NCBI GenBank assembly: GCA_020636315.1 | Contig: JACJYA010000002.1 | Span: 434,001 to 498,000, forward strand | Length of the DNA stretch: 64,000 bases | Direction: 5' to 3' | From: Lewinellaceae bacterium | GTDB lineage: Bacteria > Bacteroidota > Bacteroidia > Chitinophagales > Saprospiraceae | Part shown: piece by piece, positions 6,355-14,310 of the stretch | Position numbering within the stretch: the first letter of the stretch is position 1 | Layout: every line of letters starts with the position of its first letter | Notes under the pieces: generated by a model | Told to the model about the DNA's origin: nothing | The model's database searches: none | The model's input: the letters and a program-made list of their open reading frames with translations, nothing else | Program-made: the position numbers and the translations under genes

Positions 6355-8466
6355 ATGAAAAACCTCCATTTCTTTGTTCTCTTTATCCTTTTCACAGCCT
6401 TCTTTTTGTCCTGCCGCCAGGAGCCGCCCCCCCTCCCCAACGTCGTCGTCCTCTTCACCGACGACCAGCGCACCGGCGCCATCCACGCCTGGGGCAATGA
6501 AGAGATTCAAACGCCCAATATGGACCGCCTGACGGCCATGGGCGTCAGCTTTCCCCACGCCTATGTGATGGGCTCCCACCATGGAGCCGTCTGCGCGCCC
6601 AGCCGGGCCATGCTGCTCACCGGCAGGCCCTATACGCATATCCCCAAGGCATTCATCGACCAGGGGCTGGGCGAACCGGACACCACCTTCACCCTCTTCC
6701 CGGAATGGTTGAGGATGCAGGGCTACACCACCTTCTTCACCGGCAAGTGGCACAACAATACATCCAACATGAGCCAGGCCTTCACCGGTGGAAAAAATAT
6801 CTTCATCGGCGGTATGCACTGGCCGAAAGACGGCGGCCACCGGCGCCCTCAATTGTGGGATTTTGACCCCACCAATACCTATGCTCCGGAAGACAGGTGG
6901 CAGGCGGAAGAGTTCTCCAGCACCATGTACAGCAACGCCGCTGTGGAATTCATCCGGGATCAGGCCGGCAAAGGGCCGTTCTGCCTGTACGTAGCCTACA
7001 CCTCTCCCCACGATCCCCGCGAAGCGCCGGACGAGTTCCGGCAACTGTATGATACGGCTAATATCCAACTTCCGCCCAACTTCCTTCCGGAACACCCTTT
7101 TGATAACGGGCACCTCCGCACCCGCGACGAGAACCTCGCTCCCTTCCCCCGCACCCCGGAAATCGTGAAGGAAGACATCGCAGCCTACTACGCCATGATC
7201 TCAGAAGTAGATGCTCAGATCGGGCGGGTGCTGGACGAACTGGAAGCCCAGGGCATACTGGACAACACCATCATCGTCTTTGCCGGCGACAACGGACTGG
7301 CGGTTGGCCAGCATGGGCTTTACGGCAAGCAAAGTGTTTATGAACACAGTTCCGGAGTGCCCCTCATCATCGCCGCACCGGGCATGGCAGGCGGCCGCCG
7401 GGCCGAAACCCTCTGCTACCTCTACGACATCTTCCCCACCCTCGGCGGGCTGCTGGGAATGGATGTCCCGGAGTCCGTAGAAGGAAAAAGCCTGCTGCCT
7501 GCCCTGCAACAGGAGGAACGCAAGATGAGAGGGTCTGTTTTCCTGGCCCACGCCGGCCAGATGCGCGCCATCCGCACCGACGACGGCTGGAAGCTGATCC
7601 ACTACTTCGTCAAAGGCGATGTGCACCAGCAATTGTTCAACCTGAAGGAGGACCCCTGGGAGATGAACAACCTGGCGGATAACCCGGCTTTTCAGGAAAA
7701 GAAAGCGGAGCTGGAGCAGTTGCTTATTGAGAACATCGAAGCATACGGCGACGAGTTCATTCAGGCCCATATCAGCCTGAAGCAGGAGAACTTCGACACT
7801 CCTGTAGAAGCCGGCATTACCGCCACTTTCCCCAGCCTGGAAGTCCATTATACGCTGGACGGTTCCCCTCCCACCCCTCAAAGCCCTCTTTTCGCCGAAC
7901 CCTTTACCTTATCGGAATCAGCGACTATCCGGGCGGCCATCTTCCGGGACGGGCGGCAGGTGGGCCGCACCGCCGAGGCGGAGGCCACTGTCACCCCCTA
8001 CATCAAAGGCATCTCCCTGCTGACGCTTCCCTCGGAGAAGTACGCCGGGAAAGGGGCCTTCACTCTGCTCGACGGCGCCAACGGCGCCACCGCATTCGGC
8101 GACGGCAACTGGCTGGGCTACGAAGGAGGTGATCTTGAGGCTGTCGTAGAGCTAAAAAAAGAACAGGACATCTCTGAAGTGGGCATCCGTTACCTGAGCC
8201 ATACCGGCTCCTGGATCTTCCCGCCTGCGCGGATAGAGGTTAGCTTCTCCACTGACGGACAAAATTTCGGAAATGCAATTGTGGAGGACATTCCGCCCCT
8301 TAAGGCGGCAGAAAAGCCGGAGGCCATCACCTGGAAGAAGGAGGCCGATGGGCGGAAGGCCCGCTTTGTGAAATTCGAAGTCAAAAACACCGGCCGCTGT
8401 CCGGACTGGCACATGGGAAAAGGGGAAAAGGCATGGATGTTTGTGGATGAAGTTTTCGTAGATTAG
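6355..8466 (+). CDS. Sulfatase lipoprotein with C-terminal carbohydrate-type modules
   Basis: A 703-residue protein. Lipobox FFLSC puts the lipid Cys at 20. The arylsulfatase domain (about 28-475) has metal-binding D36-D37 and the Cys-type formylglycine signature C80-A-P-S-R in VCAPSRAMLLTGR, then TGKWH and FAGDNGLAVGQHGLYGKQS. Activity needs a formylglycine-generating enzyme, not encoded here. After it come a chitobiase C-terminal-like beta module (about 490-545, TLDGSPPTPQSPLF..ATIRAAIFRDG) and a discoidin (F5/8 type C)-like module (about 560-703). Such additions suggest a polysaccharide substrate. It is likely surface- or periplasm-facing. Confidence 0.88.
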   Translation: MKNLHFFVLFILFTAFFLSCRQEPPPLPNVVVLFTDDQRTGAIHAWGNEEIQTPNMDRLTAMGVSFPHAYVMGSHHGAVCAPSRAMLLTGRPYTHIPKAFIDQGLGEPDTTFTLFPEWLRMQGYTTFFTGKWHNNTSNMSQAFTGGKNIFIGGMHWPKDGGHRRPQLWDFDPTNTYAPEDRWQAEEFSSTMYSNAAVEFIRDQAGKGPFCLYVAYTSPHDPREAPDEFRQLYDTANIQLPPNFLPEHPFDNGHLRTRDENLAPFPRTPEIVKEDIAAYYAMISEVDAQIGRVLDELEAQGILDNTIIVFAGDNGLAVGQHGLYGKQSVYEHSSGVPLIIAAPGMAGGRRAETLCYLYDIFPTLGGLLGMDVPESVEGKSLLPALQQEERKMRGSVFLAHAGQMRAIRTDDGWKLIHYFVKGDVHQQLFNLKEDPWEMNNLADNPAFQEKKAELEQLLIENIEAYGDEFIQAHISLKQENFDTPVEAGITATFPSLEVHYTLDGSPPTPQSPLFAEPFTLSESATIRAAIFRDGRQVGRTAEAEATVTPYIKGISLLTLPSEKYAGKGAFTLLDGANGATAFGDGNWLGYEGGDLEAVVELKKEQDISEVGIRYLSHTGSWIFPPARIEVSFSTDGQNFGNAIVEDIPPLKAAEKPEAITWKKEADGRKARFVKFEVKNTGRCPDWHMGKGEKAWMFVDEVFVD

Positions 8467-8581
8467 CCTGGCCGGTAAAACAGCAAAAATGAGATCCGCC
8501 TCCATTCCGGATAGCAGGATTTTGGGAGGAATCTGGCCGGAAGCATTATTTGCAATATATTCGAGGCAAAAACAATATTTA

Positions 8582-9481
8582 ATGCACACTCCCATCATCC
8601 TCCACAACCGCCTGCAGGACCTGTACGACAGCCTGGGCATCCCCATCGAGCAGGATGTGGAGTTTACCATCCATCCCATCGAAGAGATCCATAAGGAGAC
8701 GATCAGGTCGCCGGTGTTCCGGGCCAATTACTACAGCTTCCTTTTCATCGAGACGGGAAAAGGGAAATACATGCTGGGCCACCGGGAATTTCTGATCCGG
8801 CCCGGGACTATTTATTTCACCAACCCCGGCCACCTGAAGTCCTTCGAAACCTTTGAGCCCTACACCGGGCACATGATCTCTTTCTCAGAGAAATTCCTCA
8901 AGCAAAACGTCCATCCGAAAGTATTCGAGGATTTTCCCTTCCTCCTGGCGGAAACGGTGCCGCCTGGCTACCTGGAGCCGGATGAATATGCCGAATTTAA
9001 AAAGATTCTACTGCAGATCCTGGAGGAGGCCCGCTCCGGTTCCGCCTATAAATATAAGATCGTGGGCAACCTGTTCGTAGTTCTGCTGCTGAAGGTCAAG
9101 GAGCGATTCTGGAAGGATTATGACCCTCTGCACGAATCGGACCGCGGCTCGGAGATCGTCAATACCTTCCGTCAAAACCTGGAAAGAACTTATCGCGAGC
9201 TGATAAGCCTGGACAGGCTGCCCAATGTTCAGGACTACGCCGAACAACAACAGCTGCACCCCAACTATTTCAATACCGTCATTAAAAGCAAGACCGGAAA
9301 GTCCGCCAACACCTGGATCACCGAAAAGACGATAGCAGAAGCACAGGCCCTGTTGAGCCAGTCCCAACTAACGATCAAAGAGATCGCTTACCACCTCAAA
9401 TTTTCGGAACCTACCCATTTCAGCAAGTTCTTCAAAAAGCATTGCGGAGTGCCGCCGACGAGGTATCGACGAGAGTTGTGA
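8582..9481 (+). CDS. AraC family transcriptional regulator
   Basis: A 299-residue protein starting at the ATG at 8582; the frame is open upstream to 8489 but that part has no domain character. The N-terminal cupin-like sensor region (about 1-150) contains the RANYYSFLFIETGKG and GTIYFTNPGHLKSFE strands. The C-terminal double helix-turn-helix (about 200-299) has YAEQQQLHPNYFNTVIKSKTGKSA and IKEIAYHLKFSEPTHFSKFFKKHCGVPPTRYRR. It lies 117 nt upstream of an SDR gene on the same strand, the usual arrangement for an activator of a short-chain dehydrogenase. Confidence 0.9.
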   Translation: MHTPIILHNRLQDLYDSLGIPIEQDVEFTIHPIEEIHKETIRSPVFRANYYSFLFIETGKGKYMLGHREFLIRPGTIYFTNPGHLKSFETFEPYTGHMISFSEKFLKQNVHPKVFEDFPFLLAETVPPGYLEPDEYAEFKKILLQILEEARSGSAYKYKIVGNLFVVLLLKVKERFWKDYDPLHESDRGSEIVNTFRQNLERTYRELISLDRLPNVQDYAEQQQLHPNYFNTVIKSKTGKSANTWITEKTIAEAQALLSQSQLTIKEIAYHLKFSEPTHFSKFFKKHCGVPPTRYRREL

Positions 9482-9578
9482 TTGCCTGGCAGCCTGTCGT
9501 AAACCTCAAAACCCATCCTCCTGAGCAATGCGCCCTTCTTCCTGAGCAATCTGCCTTTTAGCCAACCTCTCCCCCTCC

Positions 9579-9586
9579 TACCTTTG
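9579..9586 (+). promoter_or_regulatory. -7 element for the SDR gene
   Basis: TACCTTTG, an exact TAnnTTTG match, 12 nt before the SDR ATG at 9599, so the leader would be very short. No good TTG is found at the right spacing upstream, consistent with dependence on an activator such as the adjacent AraC protein (inference). Confidence 0.4.
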
Positions 9587-9598
9587 CCAAAAAAAGAC

Positions 9599-10357
9599 AT
9601 GGAAAACAAGATCGCACTGATCACCGGCGGCAGCCGGGGCCTGGGTAAGAACGCCGCACTGCGCCTGGCCGAAAAAGGCGCGGACATTATCCTCACTTAC
9701 CGCACGGGAGAAACAGAGGCCAAGGCCGTCGTTTCTGAGATAGAACAGATGGGGCGCAAGGCCGCCGCCCTTTACCTCGACGTTGCCGAAGTGCCCACCT
9801 TCGACGGCTTCCTGGAGCAGGTAGCCGGCCAATTGAAAGAAAAATGGGGGCGCAGCACTTTCGACTTCCTCATTAACAATGCCGGCCATGGGGCACACGG
9901 CATGATCGGGCAGACCAGTGAAGAAACCTTCGGCCAGTTGTTCAACGTACAGTTCAAAGGGGCCTATTTTCTTACCCAGAAGGCCCTTCCCCTTATTGCC
10001 GACGGCGGCCGCATCGTCAACCTGTCCACCGGGCTGACGCGTTTCGCAATGCCTGGTTACAGTGCTTATGCTGCTATGAAAGGAGCCATGGAGATTGTGA
10101 CCAAATACCTGGCCAAGGAACTGGGCAGCCGTGGCATCACTGCCAACCTGGTTGCCCCCGGCGCCATCGACAATGACTTCAACAAGCAAGCCTTTGACGC
10201 CTATCCCCAGGTAAAAGAGGTGATCGCTTCCAATACCGCCCTGGGAAGAGTAGGCGTCTCGGAAGATATCGGCGGAGTGGTGGCCTTCCTCTGTTCCGAA
10301 GACGCCCGCTGGGTGAACGCGCAGCGTATAGAGGCCTCCGGCGGCATGTTCTTATGA
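9599..10357 (+). CDS. Short-chain dehydrogenase/reductase (SDR)
   Basis: A 252-residue classical SDR. The NAD(P)-binding motif TGGSRGLG is at 9-16, NNAG at 93-96, and the catalytic set is S143, Y157-x3-K161 (YSAYAAMK). The late PGAIDNDF segment follows and the C terminus is GG-M-FL. An Arg at 36 after the second strand (TYRTG) suggests NADPH preference. Start is the ATG at 9599, not the upstream TTG. Substrate unknown; the preceding AraC-type gene is its probable regulator. Confidence 0.9.
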   Translation: MENKIALITGGSRGLGKNAALRLAEKGADIILTYRTGETEAKAVVSEIEQMGRKAAALYLDVAEVPTFDGFLEQVAGQLKEKWGRSTFDFLINNAGHGAHGMIGQTSEETFGQLFNVQFKGAYFLTQKALPLIADGGRIVNLSTGLTRFAMPGYSAYAAMKGAMEIVTKYLAKELGSRGITANLVAPGAIDNDFNKQAFDAYPQVKEVIASNTALGRVGVSEDIGGVVAFLCSEDARWVNAQRIEASGGMFL

Positions 10358-10363
10358 ATTTTC

Positions 10364-10413
10364 GCCGGCATTTTCTCTCCCTCCTTCAGTCAACCCGGAG
10401 AGAAAATGCCGGC
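10364..10413 (+). terminator. Long inverted repeat after the SDR gene
   Basis: Perfect 17-bp stem, GCCGGCATTTTCTCTCC (10364-10380) with its complement at 10397-10413, loop 16 nt. It begins 7 nt after the SDR stop. There is no immediate T run, although T-rich sequence follows at 10416-10437. Probably a terminator or mRNA 3' stabiliser. Confidence 0.55.
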
Positions 10414-10465
10414 CGCCTTTCCGCTTCCTCCCTTTTTACTATCTTGGGGCTTTGGCAAACCAACG

Positions 10466-10507
10466 GCCAACAGCTAATCGCCAATAGCTAATGGCCAATA
10501 GCTGAGT
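10466..10507. repeat. Three tandem 14-bp repeats
   Basis: Units GCCAACAGCTAATC, GCCAATAGCTAATG and GCCAATAGCTGAGT at 10466, 10480 and 10494, each differing by 1-3 bases. They sit 27 nt before the APH-like gene. Function unknown. Confidence 0.6.
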
Positions 10508-10533
10508 AATAACCGGACCACACAATCCGCCCT

Positions 10534-11577
10534 ATGCCCTTTATCGACTTCACCGCCATCATCCGGGAGGCCTGGATGGCATACGACAGCAGCCGGGAGA
10601 TCGCCCGTATTACCGATATCAGCGCACAGGTATCGACCAACCACGTCTATCGGATCGTGCTGAAGAACAAGAGCATCATCATTGGCAAGCTTTCCTACTT
10701 TGGGAAGTACGATTATTTTGTGGAAGACCATACCATCATCAACTCTCTGTCGAATAACCTGCCGGCTCCTTTCGAGCACTTTCTGGCCCGCTCTCTGATG
10801 AAGGGCAATTCCCTGTTCGTTCACCGCCACAAAGACGAGGTCATTGACGCCTGGGTGGTTTTCTACCGGCCCATTCAGATCAGGAACCGCCCCCCCCGGC
10901 GGCTGAGTGAAGAGCAGATCGTCAAACTGGCCGAGCAGTTCGCCCACTTTCACCGGGCCTGCCACAATATCCGAAACACCCTCCCCCCTTCTTCCAAAAC
11001 CCTGGAAACCGACATTCACCACCTGCTGGATATCATGGATACGGACGTGGGGCGCCATGAATACCGACTGCACGAAAAGCTGATCCGGGAACAGGCCGGG
11101 CTCTTTTTCGAGAGTATGAAAAGGCTGAAGGCCAACGCATTTGATAAGATCCCGGTCTTTGTGGACTGGAACATCGGCAACTTCTCCCTCACCTCTTCCT
11201 TTAAGTTCTTTTCGCGCTGGGACTACGACTGGTTCCGGATGAGCTCCCGGATGATGGACTTTTACTTCATCAGCCGCATCGTTTCCGATATCGGCGACCG
11301 GACGGTGTTCACCTACAATATCGGCCCGCTGATGGAAGAGCGGTTCATCCTCTTCCTGAAAACCTATCACCAGTCCTTTCCCTTCAGAGCGGAAGAGGTC
11401 CGTTTCCTGAAAGAAGTTTACCGGTTTTTCCTGCTCAATTACGTCATCAAGGACGGGCGTTACTTCTTTCACGAAATATTTGCCACCAAGCTCCAGAAAG
11501 AGGCTTATGAAACCCATCTTCCTTCCATCGAAGAAAAATTCGACGCAGATATTCTGTTAAATGCACTCAACCTCTAA
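10534..11577 (+). CDS. APH/choline-kinase-fold protein
   Basis: A 347-residue protein with the aminoglycoside phosphotransferase-type kinase fold, very divergent. A candidate ATP-anchoring Lys is K52 (IIIGKLSYFG). The catalytic loop reads VDWNIGNF (210-217), giving Asp211 and Asn216 at the spacing of HGDxxxxN, but the usual His is Val. The metal site is D230-Y-D232. Small-molecule phosphorylation is possible and the substrate unknown. Its TAA ends 2 nt before the ATG of the HAD gene at 11580, so the two are almost certainly translated together and act on the same pathway. Confidence 0.65.
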   Translation: MPFIDFTAIIREAWMAYDSSREIARITDISAQVSTNHVYRIVLKNKSIIIGKLSYFGKYDYFVEDHTIINSLSNNLPAPFEHFLARSLMKGNSLFVHRHKDEVIDAWVVFYRPIQIRNRPPRRLSEEQIVKLAEQFAHFHRACHNIRNTLPPSSKTLETDIHHLLDIMDTDVGRHEYRLHEKLIREQAGLFFESMKRLKANAFDKIPVFVDWNIGNFSLTSSFKFFSRWDYDWFRMSSRMMDFYFISRIVSDIGDRTVFTYNIGPLMEERFILFLKTYHQSFPFRAEEVRFLKEVYRFFLLNYVIKDGRYFFHEIFATKLQKEAYETHLPSIEEKFDADILLNALNL

Positions 11578-11579
11578 GC

Positions 11580-12428
11580 ATGATGAATACACAATCCTTC
11601 TTTTCCATAGCAGGGCAATTCAAGGCCGTTTTTCTCGACTCCTACGGCGTGCTGAAGAACCACCGGGGCCTGATCGACGGCGTAAAGCAAACCATAGACT
11701 TCATCCGGGAACGGGGCATCGCCCTGCGCATTCTGACCAATGACGCCTCCCGCAGCCAGCACGAACAATACCTGGTGTTCCAGAGGCTGGGGCTGACGAG
11801 TATTCAGGAAGAAGAGATCATCACTTCAGGCATGCTGGCCAAGCAATATCTGCAGCACAAGGTGAAAAACGGCAGGATCGCCTACCTGGGCACGGAGAGC
11901 GCCGCCAGCTACATCCTGGAGTCGGGCAACTTTTCCGTTCCCGCCCGTGAGGTGGACCTGGAGCATGCCGACGGGATCGACGCCTTCGTTTTTCTCGATG
12001 ACGAAGGGTTCGACTGGAACTCGGACATCAACACCACCGTCAACCTCCTGCGCCGGAAAACCATGCCGGTCATCGTTGCCAATTCCGATAAATTGTACCC
12101 GGTCTCCAAGAACGACGTCGCCCTGGCCACCGGTAGCGTCGCCCAACTGGTGGAAAGCATCCTGAACCGCTCCTTCATCCATTTCGGCAAACCGGATTCC
12201 CAGATGTTCATGTATGCCTTTGACCACCTCAACCGGGATGGGCAATACGATAAAGACGACATCCTGATGGTGGGCGACACCCTCCATACCGATATCCTGG
12301 GCGGGAATAAATTCGGGTTGAAAACCACCCTGGTCCTTTCGGGCAATACCAGCAGCCGCAATGCCGACCTGCTGATCAACGCGACGGGGATCATACCGGA
12401 TTATATCTGTGATTCTATTGTGGGTTAG
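11580..12428 (+). CDS. HAD superfamily class IIA (NagD-like) protein
   Basis: A 282-residue protein. Motif I is FLDSYGVL, with nucleophile Asp20 but Tyr22 at the +2 position where phosphatases have the acid/base Asp. Motif II is ILTNDAS, and motif IV is MVGDTLHTDILGG, with acidic metal ligands intact. A class IIA cap lies between. Some class IIA subfamilies carry W or Y at +2; their activity is uncertain, so it may be a weak phosphatase or a binding protein. Two ATG codons occur in tandem (11580, 11583). Coupled to the upstream APH-like kinase, suggesting a phosphorylation/dephosphorylation pair (inference). Confidence 0.8.
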   Translation: MMNTQSFFSIAGQFKAVFLDSYGVLKNHRGLIDGVKQTIDFIRERGIALRILTNDASRSQHEQYLVFQRLGLTSIQEEEIITSGMLAKQYLQHKVKNGRIAYLGTESAASYILESGNFSVPAREVDLEHADGIDAFVFLDDEGFDWNSDINTTVNLLRRKTMPVIVANSDKLYPVSKNDVALATGSVAQLVESILNRSFIHFGKPDSQMFMYAFDHLNRDGQYDKDDILMVGDTLHTDILGGNKFGLKTTLVLSGNTSSRNADLLINATGIIPDYICDSIVG

Positions 12429-12518
12429 GGCTGGCTACCCGCCTCATCCTGCCCCGTACACGCAGTGTCGGGGGGGCTTGCTCGGTGGAAGCAGCCTTCG
12501 GGATACCGATTTATACAT

Positions 12519-12532
12519 AACCTAAATAGGTT
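12519..12532. promoter_or_regulatory. Small dyad upstream of the GH130 gene
   Basis: AACCTA-AA-TAGGTT, a perfect 6-bp dyad 39 nt before the GH130 ATG in an AT-rich tract. Candidate operator only. Confidence 0.25.
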
Positions 12533-12571
12533 TAATTAATTATCGTAAATTAAAGTCCGAAAACCCTGCCC

Positions 12572-13657
12572 ATGAAACCGTCCATATTTCTCTTCCTCCT
12601 CTTTGTTTCTTTTGGCTGCACGGGTGGCCAGTGGCTCACCGGCTTCCGGAAACCGGCAAAAAACCCGGTGCTGACGGCAGATTCCAGTTATACCTTTTTC
12701 TGCCCTGTCGAGCAAAAGACAGTTCGCTGGCAACTGGCCGATGTGTTCAACCCGGCTGCTGTAACCCGGAATGACAGCATTTTTCTGCTCTTCCGGGCGG
12801 AGGACAACCCGGCGGCGGCCATCGGCGGGCGCACTTCGCGGATCGGGCTGGCGGTGAGCGCCGACGGGCTGCATTTCCGGAAGTATGAACAACCGGTACT
12901 CTATCCTGAGCCCGGCCCGTATCAGCAATGGGATTATCCGGGAGGCTGCGAAGACCCGCGCGTGGTGGAAACGGAGGAGGGCGCATACGTTATGCTGTAC
13001 ACCAGCTGGAATAAAGAGACTGCCCGCCTGTCCGCCGCCACCTCAGCTGATCTGTTCCACTGGGAAAAACAGGGCCCCGTCTTCGAAAAGGCCCACGGCG
13101 GGCGCTTTCTCGATTTCTGGAGCAAATCCGGCTCCGTTGTAGCCCGGGTGGATAATGACAAGCTCATCGCCACCCGCATCAACGGCAGGTACTGGATGTA
13201 CTGGGGCGAACAATTTATCAATCTCGCCTATTCCGACGACCTGCTCGACTGGACGCCTCTCCTTGGCGAAGACGGCGAGTTGTTGCAGGTGATGGCGCCC
13301 CGGCCCAAAAAGTTCGACAGCTTCCTCACCGAGCCCGGCCCGCCGGCCATCATCACGGATAAGGGGATTATCCTTTTCTACAATGGCAAGAATGACGAGG
13401 GGGAACTGGCGGCCCCTTCCATCCCCCAGGGCACCTACTGCGGCGGGCAGGCGCTGTTCAGCCTCAACGAACCGCAGAAATTCCTCGGCAGGATGGACGA
13501 GCCCTTCATCTGCCCCAGCCTGCCTCACGAGCGCACCGGACAGTATCAGGCCGGCACTACCTTTATCGAGGGGCTGGTGCATTTTAAGGGGAAGTGGTAT
13601 CTGTATTACGGCACGGCCGATTCGATGGTGGGCGTGGCGGTGAGAATGGATAAATAA
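12572..13657 (+). CDS. GH130 family glycosidase/phosphorylase lipoprotein
   Basis: A 361-residue protein with lipobox SFGC (Cys16). The five-bladed GH130 pattern is visible: FNPAAVTRNDSIFLLFRAED, GCEDPRVVETEEG, a central WMYWGEQ, EPGPPAIITDKGIILFYNG and a final WYLYYGTADSMVGVA. The family includes beta-1,2- and beta-1,4-mannoside phosphorylases and hydrolases. A lipid-anchored periplasmic location favours hydrolysis or processing of imported mannosides, since phosphorylases are usually cytosolic (inference). It stands alone, with no SusC/D pair next to it. Confidence 0.85.
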   Translation: MKPSIFLFLLFVSFGCTGGQWLTGFRKPAKNPVLTADSSYTFFCPVEQKTVRWQLADVFNPAAVTRNDSIFLLFRAEDNPAAAIGGRTSRIGLAVSADGLHFRKYEQPVLYPEPGPYQQWDYPGGCEDPRVVETEEGAYVMLYTSWNKETARLSAATSADLFHWEKQGPVFEKAHGGRFLDFWSKSGSVVARVDNDKLIATRINGRYWMYWGEQFINLAYSDDLLDWTPLLGEDGELLQVMAPRPKKFDSFLTEPGPPAIITDKGIILFYNGKNDEGELAAPSIPQGTYCGGQALFSLNEPQKFLGRMDEPFICPSLPHERTGQYQAGTTFIEGLVHFKGKWYLYYGTADSMVGVAVRMDK

Positions 13658-13773
13658 CCCCGGAACCAGGTTTTTTCTTTCCATTCGCCCCGAAGAAACC
13701 AAAGAATCGATAATTTGCATAAAGCTCCCTGCCATAATACCGAAAAACCATAAAACCGCAATACCTTGACAAT

Positions 13774-14241
13774 ATGAAGTACGTCCTTGCATTTCTCCCC
13801 TTCCTCTTTCTTTTCTCCGCCTGCCGACAACAGACGGGCCCTGAATTACAACAGGAACTCTCCGAGGCCCGCATCCGCCTCCAGGAGTTGGAAACCGAAC
13901 TGCAACAGGCGCGGGCCGGCCTGGCAAAGGGAAAACTAGAGCATATCGTCTTTCTGAAACTCAAAGAAAGCTTGTCCGCGGAAGAAACTTCCGCCCTCAT
14001 TAATACCATTAAAAAACTGGGGGATGTAGAAGGTGTCAACAACCTGGAAGTGGGCAAGGTAGCCGATACCGGCGACGAACGCTTCGTCACCGATCACAAC
14101 CTAGCTTTCCGGATGGATTTTGCCAGCATGGCCGATTACCGGTCCTATATGGGAGACACTACCCATGAGGCGATCCGGGAAAGCCTCAAACCCTACCTTG
14201 CCGGCCCGCCGGCAGTTTACGATTACTGGATCGAACCATAA
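13774..14241 (+). CDS. Lipoprotein with coiled coil and Dabb (stress-responsive alpha/beta barrel) domain
   Basis: A 155-residue protein. Lipobox FSAC (Cys17) is followed by a heptad-like helix (about 22-52, LQQELSEARIRLQELETELQQA). The Dabb domain (about 54-155) has the typical start LEHIVFLKLKE, the VNNLEVGKV strand, FRMDFASMADYRSYMGDTTHEAI and a YDYW end. Dabb domains dimerise, and the coiled coil may aid that. Function unknown; an envelope-anchored form is unusual. Confidence 0.8.
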   Translation: MKYVLAFLPFLFLFSACRQQTGPELQQELSEARIRLQELETELQQARAGLAKGKLEHIVFLKLKESLSAEETSALINTIKKLGDVEGVNNLEVGKVADTGDERFVTDHNLAFRMDFASMADYRSYMGDTTHEAIRESLKPYLAGPPAVYDYWIEP

Positions 14242-14310
14242 ACACCATGGGTAAACAACTGAAAACCATTACGGGCCAATAATTAGAGAGAGGGTTACTC
14301 TGGTTGATGG

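Noticed and set aside
10474..11517. Minus-strand 347-codon open frame
   Set aside because: Antisense shadow of the APH-like gene; no family features, while the + strand frame has kinase motifs and couples to the HAD gene.
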